From Alphaproteobacteria bacterium (lineage in GTDB: Bacteria; Pseudomonadota; Alphaproteobacteria; UBA8366; Aestuariispiraceae), in contig JAWPMN010000001.1 of NCBI GenBank assembly GCA_033344895.1, positions 4,224,001 to 4,288,000 of the forward strand: 64,000 bases of DNA, given 5' to 3'. The notes below the pieces were generated by a model. That model was not told the origin of the DNA. It was given only the letters and a program-made list of their open reading frames with translations, and made no database searches. Below, in pieces: positions 35,410-44,837 of this stretch. The position numbers and the translations under genes were made by a program. Each line of letters begins with the position of its first letter. Position 1 is the first letter of the stretch.

Positions 35410-36576
35410 ATGTCCAGTTCGATAATCGCTTCTACCGACGCCTTGTCCGCCTATTGCGAAAGCATCGCCGACGCCCCCTGGGTGACGGTCGATACCGAAT
35501 TCATGCGCGACAAGACCTATTGGCCAAAACTTTGCCTGATTCAGATTTCGGCTCCGGAAGCGGGTACCGAGCGCGCCATCGACCCCATGGCGGACGGGAT
35601 CGACCTTGCCCCGCTGTTTGCCATCATGCGCGACCGACAGGTCGTGAAGGTCTTTCATGCCGCGCGCCAGGATCTGGAAATCTTCTATAACCTGATGGGC
35701 GAAGTACCGGCACCGCTGTTCGACACCCAGGTCGCGGCGATGGTCTGCGGCTTCGGCGATCAGGTCGGCTATGAAGGCCTGGTCAAGAAGATCTGCCGCC
35801 AGGAGTTGGACAAGTCCTCTCGCTTTACCGATTGGGCCCATCGCCCACTCACCGACCGACAGATGAAGTACGCCCTTTCGGACGTAACGCATCTGCGCGA
35901 TATTTACCTCTATCTTGATGAATCGCTGCGGAAGACCGGCCGGTCGCATTGGTTGGAAGAGGAAATGGCAATCCTGTCCAGCGCGGAAACGTATCGAAAC
36001 GACCCCGATGATGCCTGGCGCAGGGTCAAGGTACGGGGCGGCAAGCCGCGTTTTCTCCAGATCGTTCGTGAAGTCGCCGCCTGGCGCGAGACCGAGGCCC
36101 AGGCCCGAGACCTGCCGCGCAACCGCATCATCAAGGACGATTCGCTGCTGGATATCGCCGGCAGCGCCCCAAAGTCGCTGGACGATCTGTCGCGTATTCG
36201 CGGTCTGAGCCGCGGCTTTGCCGAAGGGAAATTGGGCAAGGGATTGCTGGACGCGGTGGCGCGCGCCATGGCCGTGCAGAAGGAAGACCTTCCCAAACCG
36301 CCGAAGCAGGAACGTCCGCCGCCCGGACTTGGGCCGGTCACGGACCTCCTGAAGGTCCTGCTCAAGCGCAATTGTGAATCCGCCGGTGTCGCTTCCAGAC
36401 TGATCGCCAACGGCGAGGATCTGGAGCGGATTGCAGCGGATGACAACGCGCCGGTTGCGGCCCTTTCCGGCTGGCGGCGGGAACTGTTTGGTGACGATGC
36501 ACTGGCCCTGAAGCGCGGGGAGATCGCGCTGACTTGTGGTGCAAACGGGATCGACGTGATCCGGAGGGAGAACTGA
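35410..36576 (+). CDS. rnd: Ribonuclease D
   Basis: 388-aa 3'-5' exoribonuclease that matures tRNA and other small RNA 3' ends. The DEDD exonuclease core shows VTVDTEFMRDKTYWPKLCL, VFHAARQDLEIFY and RPLTDRQMKYALSDVTHLRDIY; an HRDC domain follows. The length is typical. It begins about 75 bases after sbtB and is followed after one base by the M23 peptidase gene. Confidence 0.95.
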   Translation: MSSSIIASTDALSAYCESIADAPWVTVDTEFMRDKTYWPKLCLIQISAPEAGTERAIDPMADGIDLAPLFAIMRDRQVVKVFHAARQDLEIFYNLMGEVPAPLFDTQVAAMVCGFGDQVGYEGLVKKICRQELDKSSRFTDWAHRPLTDRQMKYALSDVTHLRDIYLYLDESLRKTGRSHWLEEEMAILSSAETYRNDPDDAWRRVKVRGGKPRFLQIVREVAAWRETEAQARDLPRNRIIKDDSLLDIAGSAPKSLDDLSRIRGLSRGFAEGKLGKGLLDAVARAMAVQKEDLPKPPKQERPPPGLGPVTDLLKVLLKRNCESAGVASRLIANGEDLERIAADDNAPVAALSGWRRELFGDDALALKRGEIALTCGANGIDVIRREN

Positions 36577-36577
36577 G

Positions 36578-37822
36578 ATGCGCATTGCGGCAGCGATCGG
36601 GGCGGTAATCCTGTTGGTCGGACTAGGTCTGGCCGCGCGCTATTTCGCGACCGACGACGGTACTTCCCTGGATCTGACGGACCTGCCGACCCCGCAGCCT
36701 CAGGCAACGTCCCCGGAGACATCGGATGCGGGTGGACAGGTTGCGCAAACTCCGCCGTTGCCGCCGGCCCAGCCAGAAGGCAGTGACCTGCCGCCGCTGC
36801 CCGGCCAGGACGGCGCGTCGGGCACGCAGCCGCAGCAGAACGCCATGGAGTCGGCACCGATGATGTCGGAGGAGGAAGGGCCTCTGCGCTTCTCGATGCC
36901 GCTCGACTGCCCGGTCTACGGCGAGGACTGCTACATCCTCAACTATGTCAATGCCGGGCTGGAAACCGATCCCCGGGATTATTCCTGCGGATCGCTGACC
37001 TATGCCGAACATCGCGGCACGGATTTCCGTCTGCTGACGGAACGCCAGATGCAGGCGGGCGTCAGCGTGCTGGCCGCCGCCCCCGGCACTGTCGAACAGG
37101 CTCACGACGGCATGCCCGACGCAAACTACCGCCTGTTCGGCCGCGCGGCTGTCGCCGATCGCGGCCTGGGCAATCGCGTCGTCATCGATCATGGCGACGG
37201 CATCAAGACCATCTACGGTCATCTGAAACGCGGCAGCGTCGCCGTCAGTGCGGGCGACGTCGTCGCGCGCGGTCAGATGATCGGCCAGGTCGGCATGTCC
37301 GGACTGACAGAGTTTCCCCATGTCCACTTCGAAGTCAGCGAACTGGGCAGTTTTGTCGATCCCTTTACCAGCGCCCTGCGTCACGAGGGGTGCGGCCTCG
37401 CCGGGGATTCGATGTGGCAGCCCGAAACTCTCGCCAAGCTTCGCTATCTCCGGACCGTCGTCATTCGCTCCGGCTTTGCGGATGAGACCCTCAACCGGGC
37501 TGCGGTCGAATATGGCCTGTTCAACAACGGACCGATCTCCGCCAATGCGACGGCCCTCGTTCTGCATGTCTATGTGGCAGGCATACAGGAGGGCGATGCC
37601 TTCGTGGCGGAAATCACGGACCCGACGGGCGCCCGCTTCGTCAAATCTGGTAGCGCGTTCAGCCAGTTCCGGCAGTCCCGCCTGTTCGCCATTGGAAAGC
37701 AGGATCTGATCGATCCCCTTGTCCCGGGCATCTATACAGGTGAGTTCCGGTACTATCGCAAAGACGCAAGCGGTGAGCCGGTCCTGTTGCTGACGGTCAA
37801 CGAATCCGTGGAAGTCCGCTGA
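36578..37822 (+). CDS. Membrane-anchored M23 (LytM) family peptidase
   Basis: 414-aa protein with an N-terminal hydrophobic anchor (AAAIGAVILLVGLGLAARYF) and a Pro/Gln-rich linker to about residue 105. An M23-type domain follows with the zinc site HRGTDFRLL (HxxxD), ending GLTEFPHVHFEVSELGSFVD (HxH). A beta-rich C-terminal region of about 130 residues follows. It probably cleaves peptidoglycan cross-links or regulates amidases in the periplasm. It is one base after rnd and so likely co-translated. Confidence 0.88.
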   Translation: MRIAAAIGAVILLVGLGLAARYFATDDGTSLDLTDLPTPQPQATSPETSDAGGQVAQTPPLPPAQPEGSDLPPLPGQDGASGTQPQQNAMESAPMMSEEEGPLRFSMPLDCPVYGEDCYILNYVNAGLETDPRDYSCGSLTYAEHRGTDFRLLTERQMQAGVSVLAAAPGTVEQAHDGMPDANYRLFGRAAVADRGLGNRVVIDHGDGIKTIYGHLKRGSVAVSAGDVVARGQMIGQVGMSGLTEFPHVHFEVSELGSFVDPFTSALRHEGCGLAGDSMWQPETLAKLRYLRTVVIRSGFADETLNRAAVEYGLFNNGPISANATALVLHVYVAGIQEGDAFVAEITDPTGARFVKSGSAFSQFRQSRLFAIGKQDLIDPLVPGIYTGEFRYYRKDASGEPVLLLTVNESVEVR

Positions 37823-37841
37823 CGGCGCCGCATTCGGCGTT

Positions 37842-39344
37842 TCAGGCCAGCCGGTCGATTTCCGGCGAAAGGGTCATCGCCTTTGCCAGCGTGGAGAAGC
37901 GACGCTCCACGACTTCCCCCACCAGGAAGGACAAATCCGCCGGGACGCGCAGGATCAGTTTTTCGTCTGTACGGGTCAGACCGATGCGGTGCAGGACCGA
38001 TGTGATCCCCCCCGTCAACGTGTAGGCCAGACGGATCGACAGGCCGATGGCCCGCGCTTGATCCATTCGGCTGGGCTCGATCAGGGCCCGTACCGTGCGC
38101 ATGGCCGGATGATCTTCATCCATCTGCGCATGCCGACTTGCAACCGCAAGCGCGAGGAAAACCCGTTCGTCGTGATGAATACCGACAAAGGGCAGGCGCT
38201 TCACGCGCAGCAGCGCGTGTTCTGCCCGATAGTCCGGATGCTCCCGTTTCGCGATGTCTGCCAGAATACAGGCGGCATGCCGCAACCGTCGGTCCGCCGC
38301 CGATTCCTTGTCATAGATCGGCGACATCCAGTCGAACAGATCGTCCCCGGTTACGGCGGCATCCGGACGCTCGTGATCCGCGATCCGGCGGCATCCGGCC
38401 AGAAGCGGGTCTTCCCTGCGTGCTTCGGGATCGAGACGGTCGAAAAGACACCCTTCCCGCAATCCGTTGGCGGAGAACACGATTTCCGTCGGCTGACCTG
38501 CAACCATGATCCGGTGCAAAAGCATTGCCGCATAGGGCAGGACATCGACACGCCGCTTGGAGACGCCGGGAACCCGCTGAAGCGCGGCGGGGGACTGCCG
38601 GGACACAATTTCCGCCAGTTCCAGCGCGTCATCGGCGCCGATCCGGTAGTCGTGAATGACATGCAAAGGGTATTCGATGTGGTCCATGTGCAGCCGGGCC
38701 AGATTACGCCATGCACCACCAACCAGATAGAAGCGCCGCCCTTTCATCTCCGGCAGCCAGGAAATCTGGGCAAAGGCGCGGTCGATCTCTTCCTTGGCCT
38801 TGGCCGGCTTGGCAACCAGCTTCGGGTCCAGCCGCAACGGTCCCATGGGAAGCGTTGCCTGTCGGCCGGTATGCCCGTCACTCAATTCCACCAGTTCGAC
38901 ACTGCCGCCCCCGAGATCGCCCATCAGACCATCGGCACCCGGCGTACCGGACAGGACACCGAGGCCGCTGAGTCGGGCCTCTTCCTCACCGGACAGAACC
39001 TGTATCTCCTGGCCGCAAAGCTGACCGGCCCGGCGCACGAATTCCGGCCCGTTCTCCGCATCGCGCGCCGCCGCGGTCGCCAGCATGTCAACCCGCGCGA
39101 CCCCCATGTCGGCGGCCAATCTCATGAAGCGCGGCAGGGCGGCCAGGGCCTGTTCGATGCCGTCGTCATTCAGGCGGCCCGTAGCATCCAGTCCGCGCCC
39201 GAGGCCGCAGAGCAGCTTCTCGTTAAAGATGGCGAACGGTGCCCGGTCAGAGGATTCGTAGACGACGAGCCGGATCGAATTCGACCCGATGTCGACAACA
39301 GCGACGGGCGGGCTATCAGGCAAGCTGGTGCGCCTATCGGCCAT
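37842..39344 (-). CDS. ppx: Exopolyphosphatase / guanosine pentaphosphate phosphatase
   Basis: 500-aa ASKHA-fold Ppx/GppA enzyme releasing phosphate from polyphosphate ends or from pppGpp. N-terminal PHOSPHATE1-type loop VAVVDIGSNSIRLVVYE, then GLMGDLGGGSVELVELSDGH. An HD-like C-terminal domain follows (RRLRHAACILADIAKREHPDYR). It lies 83 bases downstream of ppk on the same strand, the classical ppk-ppx pair. It converges with the M23 gene. Confidence 0.94.
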   Translation of the reverse strand: MADRRTSLPDSPPVAVVDIGSNSIRLVVYESSDRAPFAIFNEKLLCGLGRGLDATGRLNDDGIEQALAALPRFMRLAADMGVARVDMLATAAARDAENGPEFVRRAGQLCGQEIQVLSGEEEARLSGLGVLSGTPGADGLMGDLGGGSVELVELSDGHTGRQATLPMGPLRLDPKLVAKPAKAKEEIDRAFAQISWLPEMKGRRFYLVGGAWRNLARLHMDHIEYPLHVIHDYRIGADDALELAEIVSRQSPAALQRVPGVSKRRVDVLPYAAMLLHRIMVAGQPTEIVFSANGLREGCLFDRLDPEARREDPLLAGCRRIADHERPDAAVTGDDLFDWMSPIYDKESAADRRLRHAACILADIAKREHPDYRAEHALLRVKRLPFVGIHHDERVFLALAVASRHAQMDEDHPAMRTVRALIEPSRMDQARAIGLSIRLAYTLTGGITSVLHRIGLTRTDEKLILRVPADLSFLVGEVVERRFSTLAKAMTLSPEIDRLA

Positions 39345-39427
39345 GGCGATCCCTAAAACTGCGGCCGCGAGACCGGAAGATCCGGCACGCTTTGACGCGG
39401 GGAAAATCGAAGATCAGGTCCAGCACG

Positions 39428-41701
39428 TCAACCGGTCTTGGCCGCCTTTGACGATTTCGCCGCAGGTGATTTGCCCGACGCCTTCTTCGCCTTGGCCTTC
39501 GTGCGCTTGACCGTCGTCGCCATTTTGCCGGCCCTCTTGATCGCCTTTCCACGTCCGGAAAGACTTGGATTGGTCATGAAGAAGACATGGCAGTTGAAGC
39601 CAGCCCCGACCGGTTCGTTTCGATCATATTCAGCGGTCGGTTCCATGTGCCAGGTCTGCGCCTCGTCATTGAGATTTGCATACATGACCTGTTCGAGAAT
39701 CTGCCGCTTCACGGTCACGTTCTCTATCGGAACCATGGTTTCGACACGCCGATCCAAATTCCGCGGCATCAGGTCAGCCGAACTGATGTAGACCTTGGCG
39801 TCCAACGACGGCAATCCGTTCCCTGCCCCGAAGCAGAAGATGCGGCTGTGTTCCAGAAAGCGCCCGACGATGCTCTTCACCCGAATACGGTCGCTGAGGC
39901 CAGGCACGCCCGGGCGCAGACAACAGATCCCGCGGATGACGAGATCGACTTCGACCCCGGCATTGGAGGCATCATAGAGTGCGTCGATCAACTCGCCGTC
40001 GACCAGGTTGTTGACCTTGATCCAGATCTGGGCCGGTCTGCCTGCCTTGGCGTGCTCAATCTCTTCGCGGATGCTGGTCAGCAGACGGTGGCGCAGTGTA
40101 ATCGGCGCAATCGCCAGTCGTTCCAGCCCTTCGGGCGTCGCATAACCGGTCATGTAGTTGAAGACGCGCGCGGCATCCCGCGCCAGCGCCGGGTCGCAGG
40201 TGAAGTAACTGAGGTCGGTATAGATCTTGGCGGTGATCGGATGATAGTTCCCGGTCCCGAAATGAACGTAGGACCGCAGACCCGACCCCTCGCGGCGCAC
40301 CGCCATGGACACTTTCGCATGGGTCTTCAGGTCCACGAAGCCATAGACGACCTGAACGCCCGACCGTTCAAGATCGCGCGCCCATCGGATGTTTGCCGCC
40401 TCGTCGAAACGGGCCTTGAGTTCGACCAGCGCCGTAACCGACTTGCCCGCCTCCGCCGCCTCACTCAGCGCAGCGATGATCGGCGAGTCCTTCGACGTTC
40501 GATACAATGTCTGCTTGATCGCGACGACGGCCGGGTCCTGCGCGGCCTGGCGCAGGAACTGAACCACGACATCGAAGCTTTCATACGGGTGGTGAACGAT
40601 GATGTCCTTGGCCCGGATTGCCGCGAAACAATCGCCGCCGAAGTCGCGGATGCGTTCCGGGAAGCGGATGTTGAAGGGATCGAACAGCAGGTCCCGGCGT
40701 TCCGACACGATCATCTGACTGACATCCGACATGCCCAGAATGCCGTCGAGCGGGAAGACGTCGTCCGAATCGGTATCCAACTGATCGATCACGAAATCCC
40801 GGAGCTCCTCCGGCATGCTGGCATCCATGGTCAAGCGGATGACGTGACCGCGACGGCGTCGGCGCAGCATGCTTTCGAAGGTCCGCACAAGGTCTTCGGC
40901 TTCTTCGTCGATTTCAACGTCGCTGTCCCGTATGACACGGAACATCCCCTGCCCCGTCACGGCAAAGCCCGGGAACAGCCGGTCCATGTAGATCCGGATC
41001 GTGTCTTCCAGAAGGATGAAACGCGCCTTTTGTCCCGGCAGGCGGATAAAGCGGTCCAGATTGCTGGGCACCGGCAACAGGCCGTTCATGTGCTTGTCGT
41101 CTTCCGGCCGCATCAGTTCGAGTGCCAGCACGAGCCCCTTGTTCGGAATGAAGGGGAACGGATGCGCCGGGTCGACGGCCAGCGGCGTCAGGGCCGGGAA
41201 TATCTGCTCCAGGAAAAACCCATCCAGCCAGCTGCGTTCCCGGACCGTCAGCTCGTCCGCGTTGAGCAGCGTCACGGAGTTGCGGCGCAATTCGATCTGG
41301 AGCTCCTCCCAGATCTGCTGCTGCAGGCGCATTAGGGCACCGGCCTCTTCGGAAATCAGACGCAGCTGCTGTGCCGGGGAATTGCCATCCTGGCTGGGAG
41401 TCGTGATCCCTGCCGACACCTGCCCCTTCAGGCCGGCAACGCGAACCATGTAGAACTCATCAAGGTTGCTGGCCGAGATGGACAGGAAGCGCAGACGTTC
41501 CAGCAAGGGATGATGGGTGTTGCTGGCTTCCTCAAGGACACGTGTGTTGAAGGCAAGCCACGAGAGTTCGCGGTTTATGAAGCGCTCCGCCCCCCAATCC
41601 GCCGGAGAACGCGGATTTTGCGGCACGGCAATGACCGTATCGGCATCGTTCTGGCCGTCGTCGGCTGCGCTTGTCGGCTCTCCGCTATTCTCTGTCGTCA
41701 C
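39428..41701 (-). CDS. ppk: Polyphosphate kinase 1 with Lys/Ala-rich tail
   Basis: 757-aa enzyme making polyphosphate from ATP. The N domain contains [19 protein letters not shown]. The active-site region has [20 protein letters not shown] with the phosphorylated His, plus [18 protein letters not shown] and the C2-domain [11 protein letters not shown]. The catalytic part ends near [19 protein letters not shown]. An extra Lys/Ala/Ser-rich tail of about 40 residues follows ([19 protein letters not shown]), which typical PPK1 lacks. It is first in the ppk-ppx unit and divergent from sixA. Confidence 0.96.
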   Translation of the reverse strand: MTTENSGEPTSAADDGQNDADTVIAVPQNPRSPADWGAERFINRELSWLAFNTRVLEEASNTHHPLLERLRFLSISASNLDEFYMVRVAGLKGQVSAGITTPSQDGNSPAQQLRLISEEAGALMRLQQQIWEELQIELRRNSVTLLNADELTVRERSWLDGFFLEQIFPALTPLAVDPAHPFPFIPNKGLVLALELMRPEDDKHMNGLLPVPSNLDRFIRLPGQKARFILLEDTIRIYMDRLFPGFAVTGQGMFRVIRDSDVEIDEEAEDLVRTFESMLRRRRRGHVIRLTMDASMPEELRDFVIDQLDTDSDDVFPLDGILGMSDVSQMIVSERRDLLFDPFNIRFPERIRDFGGDCFAAIRAKDIIVHHPYESFDVVVQFLRQAAQDPAVVAIKQTLYRTSKDSPIIAALSEAAEAGKSVTALVELKARFDEAANIRWARDLERSGVQVVYGFVDLKTHAKVSMAVRREGSGLRSYVHFGTGNYHPITAKIYTDLSYFTCDPALARDAARVFNYMTGYATPEGLERLAIAPITLRHRLLTSIREEIEHAKAGRPAQIWIKVNNLVDGELIDALYDASNAGVEVDLVIRGICCLRPGVPGLSDRIRVKSIVGRFLEHSRIFCFGAGNGLPSLDAKVYISSADLMPRNLDRRVETMVPIENVTVKRQILEQVMYANLNDEAQTWHMEPTAEYDRNEPVGAGFNCHVFFMTNPSLSGRGKAIKRAGKMATTVKRTKAKAKKASGKSPAAKSSKAAKTG

Positions 41702-41786
41702 GGCAGATCTCCCAGTGAAATCCCGATAGGATACACGAGTTGTTCATGCGGGATAGCGAATGCTCGCGCGGGTGTCACGGCGAATT

Positions 41787-41804
41787 TTGTTACAAACCTG
41801 TGGC
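41787..41804. promoter_or_regulatory. Weak PHO-box-like repeat between ppk and sixA
   Basis: TTGTTAC-AAAC-CTGTGGC has the 7-4-7 layout of a PhoB site and matches about 12 of 18 consensus bases. The call is weak and rests mainly on position between polyphosphate genes. Confidence 0.2.
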
Positions 41805-41889
41805 TAAGGGTGCCGGATTTCTGTCACTTGAGGCCGCGTATGGGCTCGTGGTAATCGGCCTCTGTCGACAGACTATGGAAGTGACCATC

Positions 41890-42414
41890 ATGCCGCTGCT
41901 CTATGTCTTCCGCCATGCCAAATCCAGCTGGGCCGAGCCCGGAATGAAGGATTTCGACCGGCCACTGGCCAATCGAGGCCTGAAGGCAGCGCCGCGCATG
42001 GCCATGTTGATGCGGGATCGGAAGATTAGACCGAACCTAATTCTCTGCTCCACCAGCCGACGTACCCGGGAAACCCTGGGCCTTGTCCTGCCGTTCCTAG
42101 AGGGAGAAACCCGCATCTTACTGGAAGATTCGATTTACGAGGCGAGAAGCGAAAACGATCTGCTGGAGCGTCTGCGGCGTCTGCCGATCGGCACGAAACG
42201 CGTCATGGTAATCGGCCACAACCCGATCATGCAGGACCTGACCCTCGCCCTGGGCAAGTCCGCCACCACGCCGGATCACCTCGTGTCCGTGAAGGAAAAG
42301 TTCCCCACGGCGGGGCTGGCCGTACTCGATCTGGGTGACACGCCATGGCCCGCCATTGCACCCGACACCGCGACCCTCACAGATTTCATCACTCCGCGCG
42401 CTTTGCCGAATTGA
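41890..42414 (+). CDS. sixA: SixA-type histidine phosphatase
   Basis: 174-aa histidine-phosphatase-fold protein. The RHG-type catalytic motif is YVFRHAKSSWAEPG, the second basic site is CSTSRRTRETLGLVLPFL, and the second His is in VMVIGHNPIMQDLTLAL. SixA proteins dephosphorylate phospho-His in phosphorelays or PTS proteins; related short forms may act on small phosphates. I chose ATG 41890 with GGAAG eight bases upstream. It is divergent from ppk and converges with the CYTH-CHAD gene, so a role near phosphate metabolism is plausible. Confidence 0.88.
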   Translation: MPLLYVFRHAKSSWAEPGMKDFDRPLANRGLKAAPRMAMLMRDRKIRPNLILCSTSRRTRETLGLVLPFLEGETRILLEDSIYEARSENDLLERLRRLPIGTKRVMVIGHNPIMQDLTLALGKSATTPDHLVSVKEKFPTAGLAVLDLGDTPWPAIAPDTATLTDFITPRALPN

Positions 42415-42442
42415 ACATCAGCGCCCGGAGGCCGCCACCGCC

Positions 42443-43966
42443 TCAATGCCAGAATGGCGTCAGACGCTGAAACACCATCCACTTTCCAGCCAGATCCGAA
42501 AGACCGGCCTCGACCTTTTTCCGATTGTGCGCGGCAATGTATTGCCGGACCGACTTCGGCACCGGCCGGTCCGGTGCATCCATGGCGTCGACCAGCGCCG
42601 CATGCACGACGGCATCGTTCAAACCGCCGAGACACTCCTGTAGTTTCTTGCTGGCGGAACGCCAGGGCTTCACATCGTTGGAACCATAAAGACTTTCAAA
42701 AAATTCAATCGCATAACGGAATTTCTTGATGTCGATGCGCAGCGCATGAAGGGCCTCCTCCGGAAGCGAGGTCGGGTCTTCACCCGCAGCGGTACGGACA
42801 ACCGTCAGACGGTCATCCAACAGGCGCCGGGCAATCGTGCCGATATTCAATCCCCGCGCCGCCAGCGGTTCCGGGAGGTAGGGAAATCGTACCAATGCGA
42901 TCTGCAGCCTGCCGTAGCGCGGCGACCGCAAAGCCTTGTGTGCCTTCTTGTACGACCGATCCCGTGCCGTCCTGGCGCGCTCGACAAATGCCTTGAGGGC
43001 CTTGGGCGCATCGCGGCGCGCGCTCAGTGGCTCCAGCGTTTCATTCAGAAACACATCCCAGTCCCGTGCCGGCCCAAGAGCCCCCTGCTGACGCTGCAGT
43101 TCCCTGCTCAGCGGTTTGCGGATTTCGTCCGGCAGAATGGTACGAAAGGCCGCCAACGCGGCACGGATCCTGCGCACGGCCACCCGGCTCTGATGCACGC
43201 CGCCGATATGCGTGCCATCCAGGATCACGGCATCATTCCCGAGAACCTGCGACGTGCCCTCCTCCACGAGCCGACCAAGGGCGGACCAGGCGCGATCGTC
43301 AGGCTTCAGAACAACCTTCTCCGCCTTGCGCGGTTTGGGGTTGGATTGAAGGAAAAGCGCGTATCCCCTTGCGGCCTTGCTTTCTTCCCCCACGTGACAT
43401 GTATAGCGATCCGCCAGGTCCGCCGCGAATTCCAGCAGGGCTTGCGGGGTGCCGCCTTTGAGTTCCAGCTCGGCTTCGCAGACTTCTACCGAACGGCCGC
43501 AACTGTCGATCCGGCCGACATCAAGAGCCAGTTCGACGGCGCCCCCTCCCAAGTCCAGCATCCAGGCGGTACGGCGGATATCCGTCGTGAAGACCGGACG
43601 CAGCGGCGACTTCCTTGTCAGCGTGGCGATATCGTCCCGCAGCGCCATATCCGCGATCAGAGAGATATCGGGCTCTTGTGACGAAGTCGGCGCATTGTGT
43701 TCGCGACGGCGCTGCAGCCCGGCACCGCCGGCGGCCCCCTTTACGGTCTGAATTCGGTCCGACCCTTCCTGACGGATCCGAAACGCCATCTTGCGGGATT
43801 TCAGATCCAGGCCGTCGGTATCGAAATACACAGCCAACAGATTCTTCGACACCGCGCGTCCGCGCTTGGCGCGATGGATCAGGGGGTCGCGTCGGAAGCG
43901 GTCCAGATCGGCCGGGTCGAGACGAAGCTTAAGTTCGATTTCACTCTCTGACATGACCGGATTCAT
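42443..43966 (-). CDS. CYTH-CHAD domain protein (predicted inorganic triphosphatase, polyphosphate-binding)
   Basis: About 507 aa. The N-terminal CYTH domain opens with the ExExK signature in SESEIELKLRLDPADL and continues FRIRQEGSDRIQTVKGAAG, the tunnel fold hydrolysing triphosphate. The C-terminal CHAD domain has conserved His/Arg/Lys helices (GGVHQSRVAVRRIRAALAAF, EALHALRIDIKKFRYAIEFF) shown in other bacteria to bind polyphosphate granules. The start ATG 43966 has GGAGG three bases upstream; ATG 43954 is the alternative. The longer open frame beyond is not coding. Confidence 0.9.
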   Translation of the reverse strand: MNPVMSESEIELKLRLDPADLDRFRRDPLIHRAKRGRAVSKNLLAVYFDTDGLDLKSRKMAFRIRQEGSDRIQTVKGAAGGAGLQRRREHNAPTSSQEPDISLIADMALRDDIATLTRKSPLRPVFTTDIRRTAWMLDLGGGAVELALDVGRIDSCGRSVEVCEAELELKGGTPQALLEFAADLADRYTCHVGEESKAARGYALFLQSNPKPRKAEKVVLKPDDRAWSALGRLVEEGTSQVLGNDAVILDGTHIGGVHQSRVAVRRIRAALAAFRTILPDEIRKPLSRELQRQQGALGPARDWDVFLNETLEPLSARRDAPKALKAFVERARTARDRSYKKAHKALRSPRYGRLQIALVRFPYLPEPLAARGLNIGTIARRLLDDRLTVVRTAAGEDPTSLPEEALHALRIDIKKFRYAIEFFESLYGSNDVKPWRSASKKLQECLGGLNDAVVHAALVDAMDAPDRPVPKSVRQYIAAHNRKKVEAGLSDLAGKWMVFQRLTPFWH

Positions 43967-44039
43967 AGCCCTCCGATCAATGTAATCAATCAGATAGTGT
44001 ATCGTCACAAAAGCTTCATCCGATTGCCACCATCTGCAA

Positions 44040-44819
44040 CTACAGCGTGCCTGGGAACCCGCCGCCATCGACCAGAAGGTTCTGGCCCGTAATGAAGCCT
44101 GACTGCGCACTGCACAGGAACGCACAGGCATGACCAAATTCATCCGGCTCCCCGACGCGCCCCGCCGGATTGGCTTCTCCGATCCGTTTCAGCGCCTCGT
44201 CTTCGCTGATGCCGTCCTTTGCCGCACGGGCCGCGATCGTGCCCCGCAGACGGTCGGTATTGAACGGACCCGGCAAGAGGCCGTTGATGGTCACGTTATG
44301 CCGGACGGTTTCCCTAGCGATGCCGGCCACGAAGCCGGTCAGCCCCGCCCGCGCGCCGTTCGACAGGCCCAGGATCGATATCGGCGCCTTCACGGCGGAG
44401 GAGGTCACATTGACAATCCGACCGAACTTCCGATCCATCATTCCGTCCACGGTCGCCTTGATCAGAAAGATCGCGGTCAGCATGTTTGCGTCGACCGCCT
44501 TGATCCAGTCGTCGCGATCCCAGTCCCGGAAATTCCCCGGGGGCGGCCCTCCGGCATTGTTGATCAGGATATCGGGCTCTGGACAGGCGGACAGCAGGGC
44601 GTCCCGGCCTTCGTCGGTGGTCACGTCGATTGCGACCGGCGTCACGGTGACGCCAGTCGCTTGCCGGATCTCATCCGCAGTTCTCTCCAGGGCATCGGCG
44701 CTGCGGGCGTTGATCACCAGATCCACCCCCTCCTGCGCCAGGGCCATTGCACAGGCCTTTCCCAGCCCCTTGGACGACGCACAGACGATCGCTTTCTTGC
44801 CCTTCAGACCGAGATCCAT
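44040..44819 (-). CDS. SDR family oxidoreductase with altered catalytic motif
   Basis: 259-aa short-chain dehydrogenase/reductase. The cofactor loop is AIVCASSKGLGKACAMALAQ, with ILINNAGGPPPG and the catalytic Ser at about 140 (IVNVTSSAVKAPIS). The usual YxxxK is not present: at the same distance the protein reads SNGAR (LGLSNGARAGLTGF), giving Ser153 and Arg157. Such LSNGARAG variants occur in a recognisable SDR subgroup. Start ATG 44819 has GGGAG eight bases upstream. The substrate is unknown and normal reductase chemistry is doubtful. Confidence 0.84.
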   Translation of the reverse strand: MDLGLKGKKAIVCASSKGLGKACAMALAQEGVDLVINARSADALERTADEIRQATGVTVTPVAIDVTTDEGRDALLSACPEPDILINNAGGPPPGNFRDWDRDDWIKAVDANMLTAIFLIKATVDGMMDRKFGRIVNVTSSAVKAPISILGLSNGARAGLTGFVAGIARETVRHNVTINGLLPGPFNTDRLRGTIAARAAKDGISEDEALKRIGEANPAGRVGEPDEFGHACAFLCSAQSGFITGQNLLVDGGGFPGTL

Positions 44820-44837
44820 GTTCACACTCCCTGTTTG

